DNA from: Anomaloglossus baeobatrachus
Lineage: Eukaryota > Chordata > Amphibia > Anura > Aromobatidae
DNA: 64,000 nucleotides
Assembly: GCF_048569485.1 (NCBI RefSeq)
Contig: NC_134354.1
Span: 507,776,869-507,840,868, forward strand
Reading direction: 5' to 3'
Made by a program: the position numbers and the translations under genes. Under the pieces are notes generated by a model, which was not told the origin of the DNA, made no database searches, and saw nothing but the letters and a program-made list of their open reading frames with translations. Of this stretch, positions 1-9,816 are shown piece after piece (position 1 is the first letter of the stretch; each line of letters opens with the position of its first letter).

Positions 1-300
1 GGTAAAATATATCTTTGTACCGTGTTAGCCAGTAGAGATAAAAAATTGTTTAAAAAAACTGAAGTCCTCAGTGGTTGATACCTTTTAATGGCTAACTGAA
101 ACTACTACTGCACTATTCTATGTCCTGTTGTGTATAAATATGTGACTCTTCAGATTTTGTGTTATACCATGCCTGATGAAGAGACCTGAGTAGTCTCGAA
201 AGCTTGCTATTATTACCATCTTTTCAGTTAGCCATTAAAAGGTATCAACCACTGAGGACTTCAGTTCTTTTAAACAATTTTTGACAAAATGTAGAACTGG
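1..300. repeat. PLE-like palindrome with hammerhead-like core
   Basis: Inverted arms of about 60 bp lie at 42-102 and 222-283 and match almost perfectly (key stretch cctcagtggttgatacc and its complement). The loop holds CTGATGA at 173-179, a GAGAC/GTCTC hairpin at 181-197 and GAAA at 198-201, the order of a hammerhead ribozyme core. The bases after the short AAGCTT stem read GC where a UH cleavage site is expected, and stem I does not pair, so it is probably inactive. Hammerheads are known in Penelope-like retroelements, hence the call. It abuts the Gypsy remnant. Confidence 0.5.
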
Positions 301-350
301 TTGAGGAAGGTTGAACTAGACAGACCTAGGTCTTTTTTCAACCTAAGTAA

Positions 351-608
351 CTATGCAACTATGAGGGTAGATATAAACCGAGATCCCCCTAACCTATCCA
401 CTAGTTCATCCACCCGAGGCATGGGATAAGCATCTGTAATCATGACCTCATTGAGCTGTCTGTAGTCCAGACAGAAACGAGTACTCTTGTCCTTTTTTTG
501 CACCAACACAACACTGGCAGCCCATGGGCTATGGGAGGGAACTATGACTCCCATATTTAACATGTCATCCACCTCGGCCTTCATCATTGCCAACACAGGA
601 GGGGTCAC
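351..608 (-). pseudogene. Gypsy reverse transcriptase fragment
   Basis: The N-terminal part of a Ty3/Gypsy RT, recognised by 'PSHSPWAASVVLVQKKD', 'FCLDYRQLN' and 'DAYPMPRVDELVDRLGG'. Only the first RT blocks are present; the YXDD block and RNase H are missing from the window. It lies downstream of integrase in the coding direction. Fossil, not functional. Confidence 0.85.
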
Positions 609-1068
609 CCGGTAGGCGGGTTGTCTTTGTGCAGTGGCTGCCTCTGTGTTGTGTTGATGCTGGACCAGGGGGATTCTACACGGCTGACTCGTTAGCAGGG
701 TTCATATGTTCCAAGAATGTCTGATATCTGTCGCTTCTGTGATGGACAAAGCTGTTCCCCAGTGATACATCTTTTACCCCCATTTCCCTTTTGGAGTCCA
801 CTAATCGGTCTGGGATCTGGTCCAACTCTGGGTCATCTAACTCTGGACAACAAACTGCTAAATTGGTGACCTCTCGTTCCTCATAAGATTTTAGCTTGTT
901 CATGTGGTAGGTACGCTCATGAACAGCTGCTCAATGCAGGGCTACGGTGTAGTCAGTATTGCCATATTTCTTATTAATGGTAAATGGACCCGCCCACATG
1001 GCTTGCAGCTTGTTTGTCCGTACCGGTATTAGTACTAGGACCTTCTGTCCACAGGCAAATTCTCTGAG

Positions 1069-1945
1069 TCAGGCAGTGTGGGTGTAACATCGTTTTTGCC
1101 TTTCCTGAGCCACTTCTAAATTCCCGTGGGCTAACGCCATGAGGTGCCTCATCTTTTCCAAAAACTTTTGAACATAGTCCAGAATGGGAACCTCTTCTGT
1201 GGGAAAGGTGCCCTCAAAACTCTCTCGTACCAGTTCTAGGGGCCCTCGTACCTTTCGGCTGTACAGCAATTCGAAGGAGGAGAAACCAGTGGAGTCCTGC
1301 GGCACCTCCTGGTAAGCAAAAAGGAGCTGCTGCAGGTTTTTCTCCCAGTCCCCCCCCCTCAGACTCTACATAACGGCTAATGAGCTGCTTAAGTGTTCCG
1401 TTGAAGCGTTCACACAATCCATTTGTTTCAGGATGGTAAGGGGTGGTGCTCATGGGGCGGACTCCATGTTTTTCCCACAAGGTCTGAATTAGTTCACTCT
1501 TGAACTGTGCCCCCTGGTCAGTCAATTCTTCCTGTGGGAACCCTACCCGGTTAAAGATGTCCAGTAGAGCATGAGCCATGTGCTCTGCATCTATGGAGGA
1601 TAAGGCAATGGCTTCTGGATAGCGGGTGGTAAAGTCTACCAGGGTAAGGAAGAATCTTTTTCCACTGCGGCTAGGGATGGTTAAGGGGCCTACTACATCA
1701 ATGACAACTCTCTGGAACGGTTCTCCTATCAAGGGCATGGGTTGGAGTGGGGCACGACATGGGGCTCCCCCCTTACGTTGACACACTGGGCAAGAGACTC
1801 TGTATTTTTGAACTTCTTGAGTGACCTTTGGCCAGAAAAAACTGCTCAGCAGCTGGGCCCGGGTCTTTTTGGACGCCATGTGCCCAGCCGCAGGAACATC
1901 ATGAGCTAAACGCAATAGTTGGGGTCGGTATTGCTGGGGTACCAC
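1069..1945 (-). pseudogene. Gypsy integrase remnant
   Basis: A fossil integrase. The N-terminal zinc-binding HHCC segment is visible (H..AGH then 'CPVCQRKGG'). The DDE core follows: D in 'VVIDVVGPL', D in 'LTDQGAQF', E in 'NGLCERFNGT'. A chromodomain-free C-terminal part follows, and a GPY/F-like stretch ('WAGPFTI') lies just beyond the low-coordinate end. This is the best preserved part of the element and fixes it as Ty3/Gypsy. It is broken. Confidence 0.85.
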
Positions 1946-2094
1946 AAGCTGATGTATATGGGTCCAGGGTTTTTCTGGGCAGGATGCGGGCTTTCCTCTC
2001 TATAAGAGGCCTTTTTCCCATCTATATACCTCCCCCTGATTTCCTCCCCCAGGTTGGGCGGCTGCACTACGGTAAAGCTCTAGAGTGAGGTCTG

Positions 2095-2984
2095 TCAGTT
2101 GGGCTTCCTGAATTCCTTACGATCTATCTCCCTCCAGTCAATGGCCACAGTTGGGTCTGATGTACTCACATTTGTTGGCTCCAATGAGGAGGCTGAAGAT
2201 TGAGGAGGAGGGTTCTCCTCAGATGGTTTGTTAGAAAGACCTTCACTGGGATGGTGATTGGCTTGGCTGTGGGTGATGGCGGTGACAAACTGGCTGGATA
2301 TTTCTTGTCCTAGGTCATTTCCCAAAATAACAGGGGTGGGGAGGCCATCCATGAGCCCCACTTCAACCTCTCCTTGGTCAGTTCCCCAGTCCAACTGCAC
2401 TCGTGCCAAGGGGATATTCGAGCGCTGGCCCCCAGCAAAGGAGATGATCTCTTGGCGGCCAGGTAAATGATGTTCTGTGGGAACAATGTCTGGACTGACC
2501 AGGGTGATGGAAGATCCAGTCTCTCGAAGTCCCTGAGCCTGTATATCACCGACTTTGACCGTCTGGATGTGGCGATGGAGGTTGGCTGGTGTACGGTGTC
2601 CGGCCTGCCGTAGGGTGTGGACTGGGTAAACCACTTCCTCAGCTATTGGTGTTTCTCGGGAGTAGCATTCCTCAGGTCTCGTTGGTTCATCTCGGCATAG
2701 GTTGACTGGTTGGACTGTCAGATGGCCTCCGGGCATGGGGCCCTGACTTTGGAGACACTCTTTGGCCATGTGTCCAAGGTACCCACACGTATAACAGTGC
2801 CGTGTTTAGTCAAGTCACCGGCCCTGTTGGTAAACCTTTCTCTTGTTGGGGCTTCTGTGGTGTAATGAGTTAGTCCAGCACGGGAGTCTGGAGGTTGCTT
2901 GGATCCATGGTTGAGGGACCTCCAGGAATTGGTGGGCCCATCGGGCCTCCAGCTGGGTCGGTTGGCTGTAAATTCATCAGCCAA
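2095..2984 (-). pseudogene. Gypsy gag end and aspartic protease remnant
   Basis: A fossil of the gag C-terminus and the retropepsin-like protease of the element at 300-2990. The translated pieces contain a protease-like stretch around 'GSSITLVSPD' and a later 'PVILGNDLG', where a Gypsy protease has its flap-side ILG motif. It is broken and not functional. Confidence 0.6.
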
Positions 2985-2995
2985 TAGCGCTGCTT

Positions 2996-3647
2996 ACTTA
3001 TGGGGTTGTGTTACAGCCAACGGCATGGGGAACATTTCACAGATAGAGAGAAGAATTGGATTCAAAGAAATTTCAACAAATTCTTGATGCAAACATAACA
3101 CCATCTGTAAAAAAAGCAGATGTTGATGAGAGAATGGCCTCTACACATGGACAATGATCCTAAACTCCTGTCAAAATCCACAACAGACTACCTCAAAAGA
3201 TGCAAGCTGAAGGTTTTACAATGGCCCTCACAGTCCCCTGATCTGAACGTCATTGAAAATCTGTGGCTAGACCTGAAAAGAGCAGTGCATGCCAGGAATC
3301 TCACAGAAATGGAAGACTTTTTCAAGGAAGAATGAATGAACTTCAATCAACAATGTTTTGAAATATTCTTAGCTGGCTATAAAAGTGTTTACAAGCTCTG
3401 ATACTTGCCAAAGACAGTGCTACTAGATATTAACCATGCAGGGTGCCCAAACTTTTATATCAGCCCATTTTCCTTTTTTGCTAATTTGCAAATGTAAAAT
3501 ATTTTTTTTCTTTGCCTAAAATACTAAGAGAATGTGTCATCTTTAACTTTATGCCTTTTAGAGATCATTTCATCTTCAACTTGCTTAACTGTTCACAATG
3601 ACAGTAATTTTGGCCAAGGGTACCCAAAATTGTACATGCTACTGTAT
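2996..3647 (+). mobile_element. Tc1-like DNA transposon, 5' truncated
   Basis: The 3' half of a Tc1 element on the plus strand. The transposase C-terminus is followed by the typical 3' region, with two 'gggt(g/a)cccaaa' motifs and an end at ctgta near 3647. The 5' terminal repeat, the DNA-binding domain and the first catalytic aspartate are absent; the sequence passes directly into the Gypsy remnant near 2990. It is an immobile remnant. Confidence 0.8.
3120..3335 (+). pseudogene. Tc1 transposase C-terminal fragment
   Basis: The C-terminal catalytic part of a Tc1/mariner DDE transposase, about 70 codons. The block 'HMDNDPKLLSKSTTDYL' corresponds to the family's DNDPKH region with the second catalytic Asp, and 'WPSQSPDLNVIENLW' contains the final catalytic Glu. 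The frame upstream (3030-3120) reads as transposase-like but contains stops (after 'NKFLMQT' and shortly after). A full family member is about 340 residues, so this is a pseudogene. Confidence 0.85.
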
Positions 3648-4815
3648 ATATGCCACAATTGACATTTAATGAATGCAATTGCATCCACTAATTTAATCTT
3701 GTTGGTGCAGGATTTGGTTTATTTGGACTGCAAATCCATATATAGAGAAATAAGTTAATTAATGCTCTTAATATTATATCCTACAAGGAACAATGAAGGA
3801 AATTATGCTCATGTTCACATTAAACCTATCTGCTACACCTATTTCAATGAGAAATAAATTTATGCTGCTTGTAACAATCACAATAGGAGGAGGAATCAGT
3901 CATAAATATTCATAGACAGTGAAGAATGATGTTAAAATACATTGGTGTTCCTTGTTGTTTGTAGTTACGCCCACTGCTTGGCATTGGGACTCACTTATAA
4001 GGAATACATTGCCAAAATAATGTCAGACTTAATGTGCAAATTTTTCTTTTAAATGTGTTTAATGGTTTGTGATTCTGAATTTCGTAGGGAGATAAACAGG
4101 TAAAAAAAAGATATATTCATTTAATGAATCATCTATATTACGTACCTTATGGACAGTGGATGTGGGTGGATAAACAAAACCTGTTTGTTTTCCCCACTAA
4201 GTGGAGGTTGAATTGAAGGTAGTAAATACATTTTCTCTGTACTGTACGCTATTTCATTCAATAAATAGGGTAACAATATAAACATGCCATTGTATTTAAA
4301 TTTGCATCTATTTTTCCCATTATTTCCATGGGTTGTATATTCAGCATTGGATTGGTCCACTTCAAAATCATAGCATTGGAAGCTAAAATATCTGTAAAGT
4401 GTTACTAATTAGAGCAAAGGAGGTAATGCGTAAATTACACGAGTTTAGTTGACCTGAAAGGAGAAAGAAATGAAGAGAAAAGACAAAGTAGCTGAATTTG
4501 CTTAATTAAAAGAAGCTTTTAAAAAAGTATGTGCTGACCTCATATGATCCATGTCTCCCACCAAATTTCACTTTAATTTAGTATGTACAGTTAATTATCC
4601 CATTAGTTTTAGTAAAAATAAAAACAGGTAAACAAAAGGCTGATTTTCTTCCATTAGTTCCTTTATCTGAAACTGTAGCAGTAATACATGTGTTCCGTAC
4701 AGACAAGGATTCAGTGCCTTCCTGAATGGTGGTATTATCCTCCTGTCCCTGACAACTGCTTCAACCAGACATCATATTTGAAGCACTTGTACCAATGTAG
4801 GTTCATTATATGATG
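3648..4815. other. No gene seen; AT-rich sequence
   Basis: About 1.2 kb of AT-rich sequence between the Tc1 remnant and the LINE target site. I see no coding frame with family motifs, no terminal repeats and no microsatellite of note. Confidence 0.5.
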
Positions 4816-4832
4816 GTCCTTAATGGGTTTGT
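4816..4832. repeat. Target site duplication of Tx1 LINE (3' side)
   Basis: The 17-bp sequence gtccttaatgggtttgt is repeated exactly at 11980-11996. It marks the element boundary and is within the length range usual for LINE target-primed insertion. Confidence 0.93.
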
Positions 4833-5534
4833 GTTTCAATATTTTTATTACATAACAAAACATAACATAACATAACAGTCATAGAATTTCAAACACTCTT
4901 ATGTAAATATATTCAAAACTAGATAAGTAATCATAAAGATGTTTAACCATTAAAATTTAAGGGGGAGGAGGATATTGGAAGGGAGGGAGGAAAAATAAGG
5001 GACAATGCTTTTATTGGGGGAATTTTGGAAATAAATAGGGGAAACCACAGGGGGAGGGAAATGGGAAAACATACAGGAATAAACTATTTACAAAAATCAT
5101 ATCAGACTAGTGAATATTGTAGACTTGCAGATGTTGACACCCATAACATTTGCTATTATTTACATTATTATTTGACTCTGTGAAGACATATATAAATGCA
5201 ATAAGAAGCTAAGAATGAAAAAGAGAAGAGAGAGAAGAATAAAGATACAAAGAAAAGAAAAAAAAACAAAAAAAAAAAAGGGGGGGGAAGGGTTCATTCC
5301 ATTTACGTTGAGGCATTACTGATGTTTGTAGGCCATAGACTCCATCTTTTGTAGTATGAACTGTAAAGATTATTGTATATTGCATACTTTCTCTCATAAT
5401 CTTGGTGTTTTATTCATTAGCTTAATTATTTCCGAGGTGGTAGGAATAACATTACTTCTCCAGTTTACTGTTAACAGTTGCTTAATAATCAGAAATATAT
5501 GTATAAATATGGGAACCAAGGCAGGGTCAGTGTC
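4833..5534 (-). other. LINE 3' UTR with purine/pyrimidine tract and TTATG tail
   Basis: The element's 3' region holds an A/G-rich tract (plus-strand view) at 5215-5290, including A and G runs, and at its end repeated TTATG units (4850-4880) with an AATAAA-like signal. The first ~140 nt downstream of the ORF2 stop still read as ORF2 tail in frame. Confidence 0.75.
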
Positions 5535-8500
5535 CTACAAATCTAGGGACAGAAGGGCCATTTGTGGGGAGACTGAAACCTTTGAAGTAGATATACGATT
5601 CAAGAGGTTGTTGATCTCTGACCACATGTTTCCAATTTTAGGACATTCCCATAGGATATGCAATAGGCTACCCTTATGTCCACATCCTCTCCAACAATCA
5701 GGAGAGTTTGATTTATCAAATTTGTTTAAACGTACCGGAGTAAGATACCATCTTGATAAAGTTTTATAAAAGGTTTCTTGTAAGATAGAGGAGATGGTGG
5801 AGGAGTACGTAGCTTTTAGGCAGTTTTGCCATTTCTCATCAGAGAAACACATCTTTAAATCCTTCTCCCAACTTTCCATGTAGGTTTGCTTACAAAATAT
5901 ATAGTCATCATTTAAGAATCTATATATGTTACTAGTACTCCAGACGCTTTGTTTCTCTAAGTTGCAGAATAGGATGCTAATAAAGTCCGGGAGAGGGTAG
6001 TTAGTGCTTAGGATTTTCCGGAGGGAGGTCCTCAGAGAAATTAGGAACTTAAAGTCAGAGTCAGGTATATCATATCTTATTTTAATGTCTAAGAATGAGA
6101 TGAAATCTCTGCCATTGTGTATGTCTTTTATTAATTTTAGGCCCAAAGTATTCCATGTTTCAGGAATGATCTCATTTGTCATTAAGGCAAGGAATTTTAG
6201 GGGGAAATTACTGATTTGTTCAAATTTGGTTAATTTGGATTTTTGCTTGGAAAAGTTTTTCCAAATTGATATAGTGGATGCAATTGTAGGGGAGTTTGGG
6301 AGAGGTAGCTTAGGGTTCAGGATATGGAGTAGGATAAGGGATCGCAGGGAAGAGTAGTTATTGAGGGATAATTCCAAATCGAGCCATGGGAGGGTGTGAT
6401 TGTTTAGAATCCAATTTATACTCTGTTTGATGATATTAGTCTTATAGTAACATAATATGTTGGGTAAGCTGAACCCACCTCTTCTTTTGTGTTTCGTCAG
6501 TGTATTCTTGGCAATTCTTGGCTTTTTCTTGTCCCAGATGAACTCATTCAAGAGACTTTGTAATTTGTATAGATAATTTAATGGGATTAAGAGGGGTATC
6601 GTTCTAAAGTAGTATAACATTTTAGGTAATATAATCATTTTGTATGCCATAATTTTTCCCAACCAACTTATATTGTTCTTGGGCATTTCTGTAATCTTTC
6701 TTTGAGTAATCTTAACAAGGTCCTCCATATTTGTTTCCACTAAAGAATCCAGGTTATTGGTAATTTTGATCCCTAAATAGGCAAATGAGTTTTCTTCCCA
6801 AGTAAAAGAGGAAACTTTTTTAATGAGACTAATAGTACTAGTTTTAAGAAAAAAGGGAAGAAGTTTAGATTTATTGTTGTTTAATTTATAATAGGAAGCC
6901 TTTGAATAGTCATTCAGGATTTTTTGGGCTTCTATGATAGAGTTTAGGGGGTCTGAGAGGGAAAGAATAATGTCATCCGCAAAAAGTCCAATTTTATGAT
7001 GGCGGTTACTTGTTTTTATACCTAAAATGTTGGAATTGTTTCTGATTAACTCTGCAAGGGGTTCAATAGCCAGAACGAAAAGGAGGGGAGAAAGGGGGCA
7101 TCCTTGTCTAGTATCATTTGTAATTGGGAAAGGCTTTGATAAGTGATTATTGGTGTATATTTTTGCAGTGGGATTAGAATAGAGGGCCAAAATGGTTTTA
7201 ACAATTTTTTTGTCGAATCCAAATTTATATAAAGCCAATTCCAGATATTTCCAATTGATTCGATCAAAAGCCTTCTCTGCATCCAATGCCAACAGCATAG
7301 AAGGGATTTTTCTATTGTTGATATGAGAGACTAGATTTATTACTCTCCTTGTACCATCAGAAGTTTGTCGGCTTTCCACGAATCCCATCTGGTCATTATT
7401 GACAATATCAGGTAGTATTTTTTTTAACCTGTCCGCGATCAACTTGGCATAGATTTTTACATCAGTATTTATCAAGGATATAGGCCTGTAGTTGCTTACG
7501 AGGTCTTCATTTCCCTTTGATTTTGGAATTATAATAATTGTAGCTTCTAGCATTTCTTTAGGAAATGTTCCTTTGTCAGCGGCTTTATTAAAAATATTGA
7601 CCAGATAGGGGGAGAGAACATGTGGAAAAGCCTTATAGTAGTCATTGGTAAACCCATCCGGCCCCGGGGATTTTTTGGATTTTAAGTTTGATATTGTTCT
7701 AATAATTTCTGTATCCGTAAATGGGGAGTTAAGAGTGTCTAATTGTTGTTTGGAAATTTTGGGAAGTTGAATTCTGTCTAGGAAACTATTAATGGTCGTG
7801 TCATCTGGTTGGGAAATTGATGGGTCATTTTTTAGGTTATATAGTTTGATGTAATAGTTGGCGAAAGTTTCAGCAATTTCCTTTGGATGATATGCAAAGG
7901 AGCTGTCAGGTTTTGCAACTTTATGAATCCTTTTTTTGATTCTGGCTTGTTTGACTCTTTGCGCCATCAGTCTACTGGGTTTATTGATAGAGGTGTAAAA
8001 ATTGAAATGCATATTGTGGGAATATTGTTCAAAATCCTTCAATAGTTCAGATTTTAATTCAGCTCTAAGAGTTAAGATTTCCCTGTGGATTGTTGTGGAT
8101 GGAGAGACAAGTTTTTGTTGAGCTTCTTCCTTCTGTCTGATCATATTTTGTATTGCTGTAACTTTTTCCCTTTGACGTTTTTTATGCTGCGAGGATAATT
8201 GGATGAGGCTCCCGCGAATTACCGCTTTATGAGCATTCCAAATTACAAAAGGGCACATATTTTCAGTTGAATTTTCATCAAAATATAATTTAATTGACTT
8301 TTCAATGTCTTTTTTATATGTTGGGGAGTTTAAGAGGAAAGAGTTACATTTCCATAAAAAATTGTGTGAAGAGGAAGTATTAAGGCATACAACGCATATT
8401 ATTGGCGAATGATCCGAAAAAGTTTTGGGTAAAATTTCAATTTTTTTTATTTTAGAGATTGTGAATGAGTCCGTTAGTATTAGGTCAATCCGGGAAAATG

Positions 8501-9080
8501 TGTTATAGATGTCAGAATAATACGTGAATTCTTTTGATGTAGAGTTTATACATCTAAAGGCATCAAGAAGTTCCTGTCTTTGTAACCAATGTTTCAGACA
8601 GTGCTTCTTGTGTCTTGCCTGAGCTGTTGAATCAAGTTCATTGTCTGGGACAAGATTGAAATCACCCAAGAGTATAAGATCGCCTTGTTTGACCTCCTGG
8701 ACCAACTCGAATAGTTTATCCAGAAAGCCAATTTGGGCGTGGTTAGGAGCATACACATTAACTATAGTACAGGGATAATTATTTACTAAACAGGTAATGA
8801 CAATATACCTACCTTCCTTGTCTTTGTTCTCAGTAAGAAGCTTAAAGGACACTGTATCTTTAACCAATATCATTACTCCTGCTCTTTTTCCAACACTTAG
8901 TGAGGAGAGAATGTGTGGAAAGTTTTTATTAACGAATTTTGGATGATCGTCTCTAGTGAATTTCACCTCTTGTAGGCATGCTATATCTGCTTTAGAGTTT
9001 CTTAGTTCTTTCCAGGTCAGATATCGTTTTCTAGGGGAGTTTAGACCATGGACGTTATAAAAAATGAATTTAACAGTCAT
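5535..9080 (-). CDS. LINE ORF2: AP endonuclease and reverse transcriptase
   Basis: Encodes the L1/Tx1 ORF2 protein, which nicks target DNA and reverse transcribes the element RNA at the nick. From Met at 9080 it is 1,181 residues. The frame is open upstream to 9197, but that part is a pyrimidine-tract translation rich in F, L and S, so 9080 ('MTVKFIFYNVHGLNSP') is the better start. The APE-type endonuclease is N-terminal: 'CLQEVKF', 'VNVYAPN', 'LGDFNL', 'SRIDLILT' and 'FSDHSPI'. RT blocks follow: 'KSPGPDGFTNDYY', 'ALDAEKAFDRINW', 'TRQGCPLSPLLF', and the catalytic 'GLFADDIIL' near residue 698. A zinc-knuckle-like C-terminus has C..GC...H....C near residue 1130. The frame ends with TAG at 'ALLSLDL', but about 47 further codons in the same frame read like the usual family tail ('VIPTTSEIIKLMNKT'), so a late stop trims the C-terminus. 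Confidence 0.93.
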   Translation of the reverse strand: MTVKFIFYNVHGLNSPRKRYLTWKELRNSKADIACLQEVKFTRDDHPKFVNKNFPHILSSLSVGKRAGVMILVKDTVSFKLLTENKDKEGRYIVITCLVNNYPCTIVNVYAPNHAQIGFLDKLFELVQEVKQGDLILLGDFNLVPDNELDSTAQARHKKHCLKHWLQRQELLDAFRCINSTSKEFTYYSDIYNTFSRIDLILTDSFTISKIKKIEILPKTFSDHSPIICVVCLNTSSSHNFLWKCNSFLLNSPTYKKDIEKSIKLYFDENSTENMCPFVIWNAHKAVIRGSLIQLSSQHKKRQREKVTAIQNMIRQKEEAQQKLVSPSTTIHREILTLRAELKSELLKDFEQYSHNMHFNFYTSINKPSRLMAQRVKQARIKKRIHKVAKPDSSFAYHPKEIAETFANYYIKLYNLKNDPSISQPDDTTINSFLDRIQLPKISKQQLDTLNSPFTDTEIIRTISNLKSKKSPGPDGFTNDYYKAFPHVLSPYLVNIFNKAADKGTFPKEMLEATIIIIPKSKGNEDLVSNYRPISLINTDVKIYAKLIADRLKKILPDIVNNDQMGFVESRQTSDGTRRVINLVSHINNRKIPSMLLALDAEKAFDRINWKYLELALYKFGFDKKIVKTILALYSNPTAKIYTNNHLSKPFPITNDTRQGCPLSPLLFVLAIEPLAELIRNNSNILGIKTSNRHHKIGLFADDIILSLSDPLNSIIEAQKILNDYSKASYYKLNNNKSKLLPFFLKTSTISLIKKVSSFTWEENSFAYLGIKITNNLDSLVETNMEDLVKITQRKITEMPKNNISWLGKIMAYKMIILPKMLYYFRTIPLLIPLNYLYKLQSLLNEFIWDKKKPRIAKNTLTKHKRRGGFSLPNILCYYKTNIIKQSINWILNNHTLPWLDLELSLNNYSSLRSLILLHILNPKLPLPNSPTIASTISIWKNFSKQKSKLTKFEQISNFPLKFLALMTNEIIPETWNTLGLKLIKDIHNGRDFISFLDIKIRYDIPDSDFKFLISLRTSLRKILSTNYPLPDFISILFCNLEKQSVWSTSNIYRFLNDDYIFCKQTYMESWEKDLKMCFSDEKWQNCLKATYSSTISSILQETFYKTLSRWYLTPVRLNKFDKSNSPDCWRGCGHKGSLLHILWECPKIGNMWSEINNLLNRISTSKVSVSPQMALLSLDL

Positions 9081-9816
9081 GTTTAGGGATGGAAGTAAGG
9101 AAGAGGATGGAAAGGAAAGAAAGGAGAGAAAGGAAAAGAGAAGAGAAGACAGTAGAGAAGAAAAAAGAAAAAAAAAAAAAAAATTAATAATATGCACTAA
9201 AGGAAACTTACTTCAAAACTACCATTATAATATGTTATTATAAGATCTGTAAATAACTACAGTGCTTCTAATGAACAATATAACTTTCCCTCAACTGGTT
9301 AAAATTACTAAGGATGTAAGGAAATAATTTCTAATATATTTTAACTGAATGAAAAAACTTCTAGGTTGGATCAAGAGGGAGTCCAATATGGGTGGCAAGC
9401 AAACTTTTAATGACAAATGCAAAAAAGTTCTCCCTGAAGGTATCTCCACTAAACGGGTAAGATAAAACCTTCAAATAGAGGTCAAAGTTTGTGGAAGAGA
9501 AAGGAGACTAAATAATACTTGTCTCCTTTCCCCGTCAAGAAAGAAGTGTTGTCTCTATTAATACTGAAGTAAAACGTGGACAGAGAAAAAATTAAAAAAA
9601 ATAGTTTAATCCGAATAATAACAGCAACGTGTCCTCCTGTAGATTCTCTGAGTTCAATTCTAGGTGGAAAAGCTCCCAGGGAATAGACTATTTCAAAATC
9701 TAGATTTAAGAAAAGATGGTGTAATCCAATGGGATGGTCACCCTTTTTCAGTTCTCCTGAAATTATATACATATTAGGTTCTTCATATGAAAAATAGTAT
9801 TTGAACAGAGAGGTCA
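9081..9816 (-). other. LINE inter-ORF spacer
   Basis: Spacer between ORF1 and ORF2, including a purine-rich tract (plus-strand view) at about 9100-9185. A 113-codon frame at 9482-9823 overlaps the ORF1 end but has no family motif and is taken as chance. Confidence 0.6.

Larger units (their letters stand above)
300..2990 (-). mobile_element. Ty3/Gypsy LTR retrotransposon fossil, Gmr1-like order
   Basis: A decayed internal region of a Ty3/Gypsy retrotransposon on the minus strand. Reading in the coding direction, the parts are the gag end and protease (2984-2095), integrase (1945-1069) and reverse transcriptase start (608-351). Integrase before RT is not the usual Gypsy order but is known for the Gmr1 clade of fish and amphibians. 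It is broken, with many interruptions (roughly ten or more), no recognisable LTRs, and truncation at both sides. It looks old. The high-coordinate side is joined directly to a Tc1 fragment. Confidence 0.8.

Noticed and set aside
5356-6357. Plus-strand frames of 137 and 117 codons
   Set aside because: They lie antisense to the conserved LINE ORF2 and its tail, and carry no motifs of their own.
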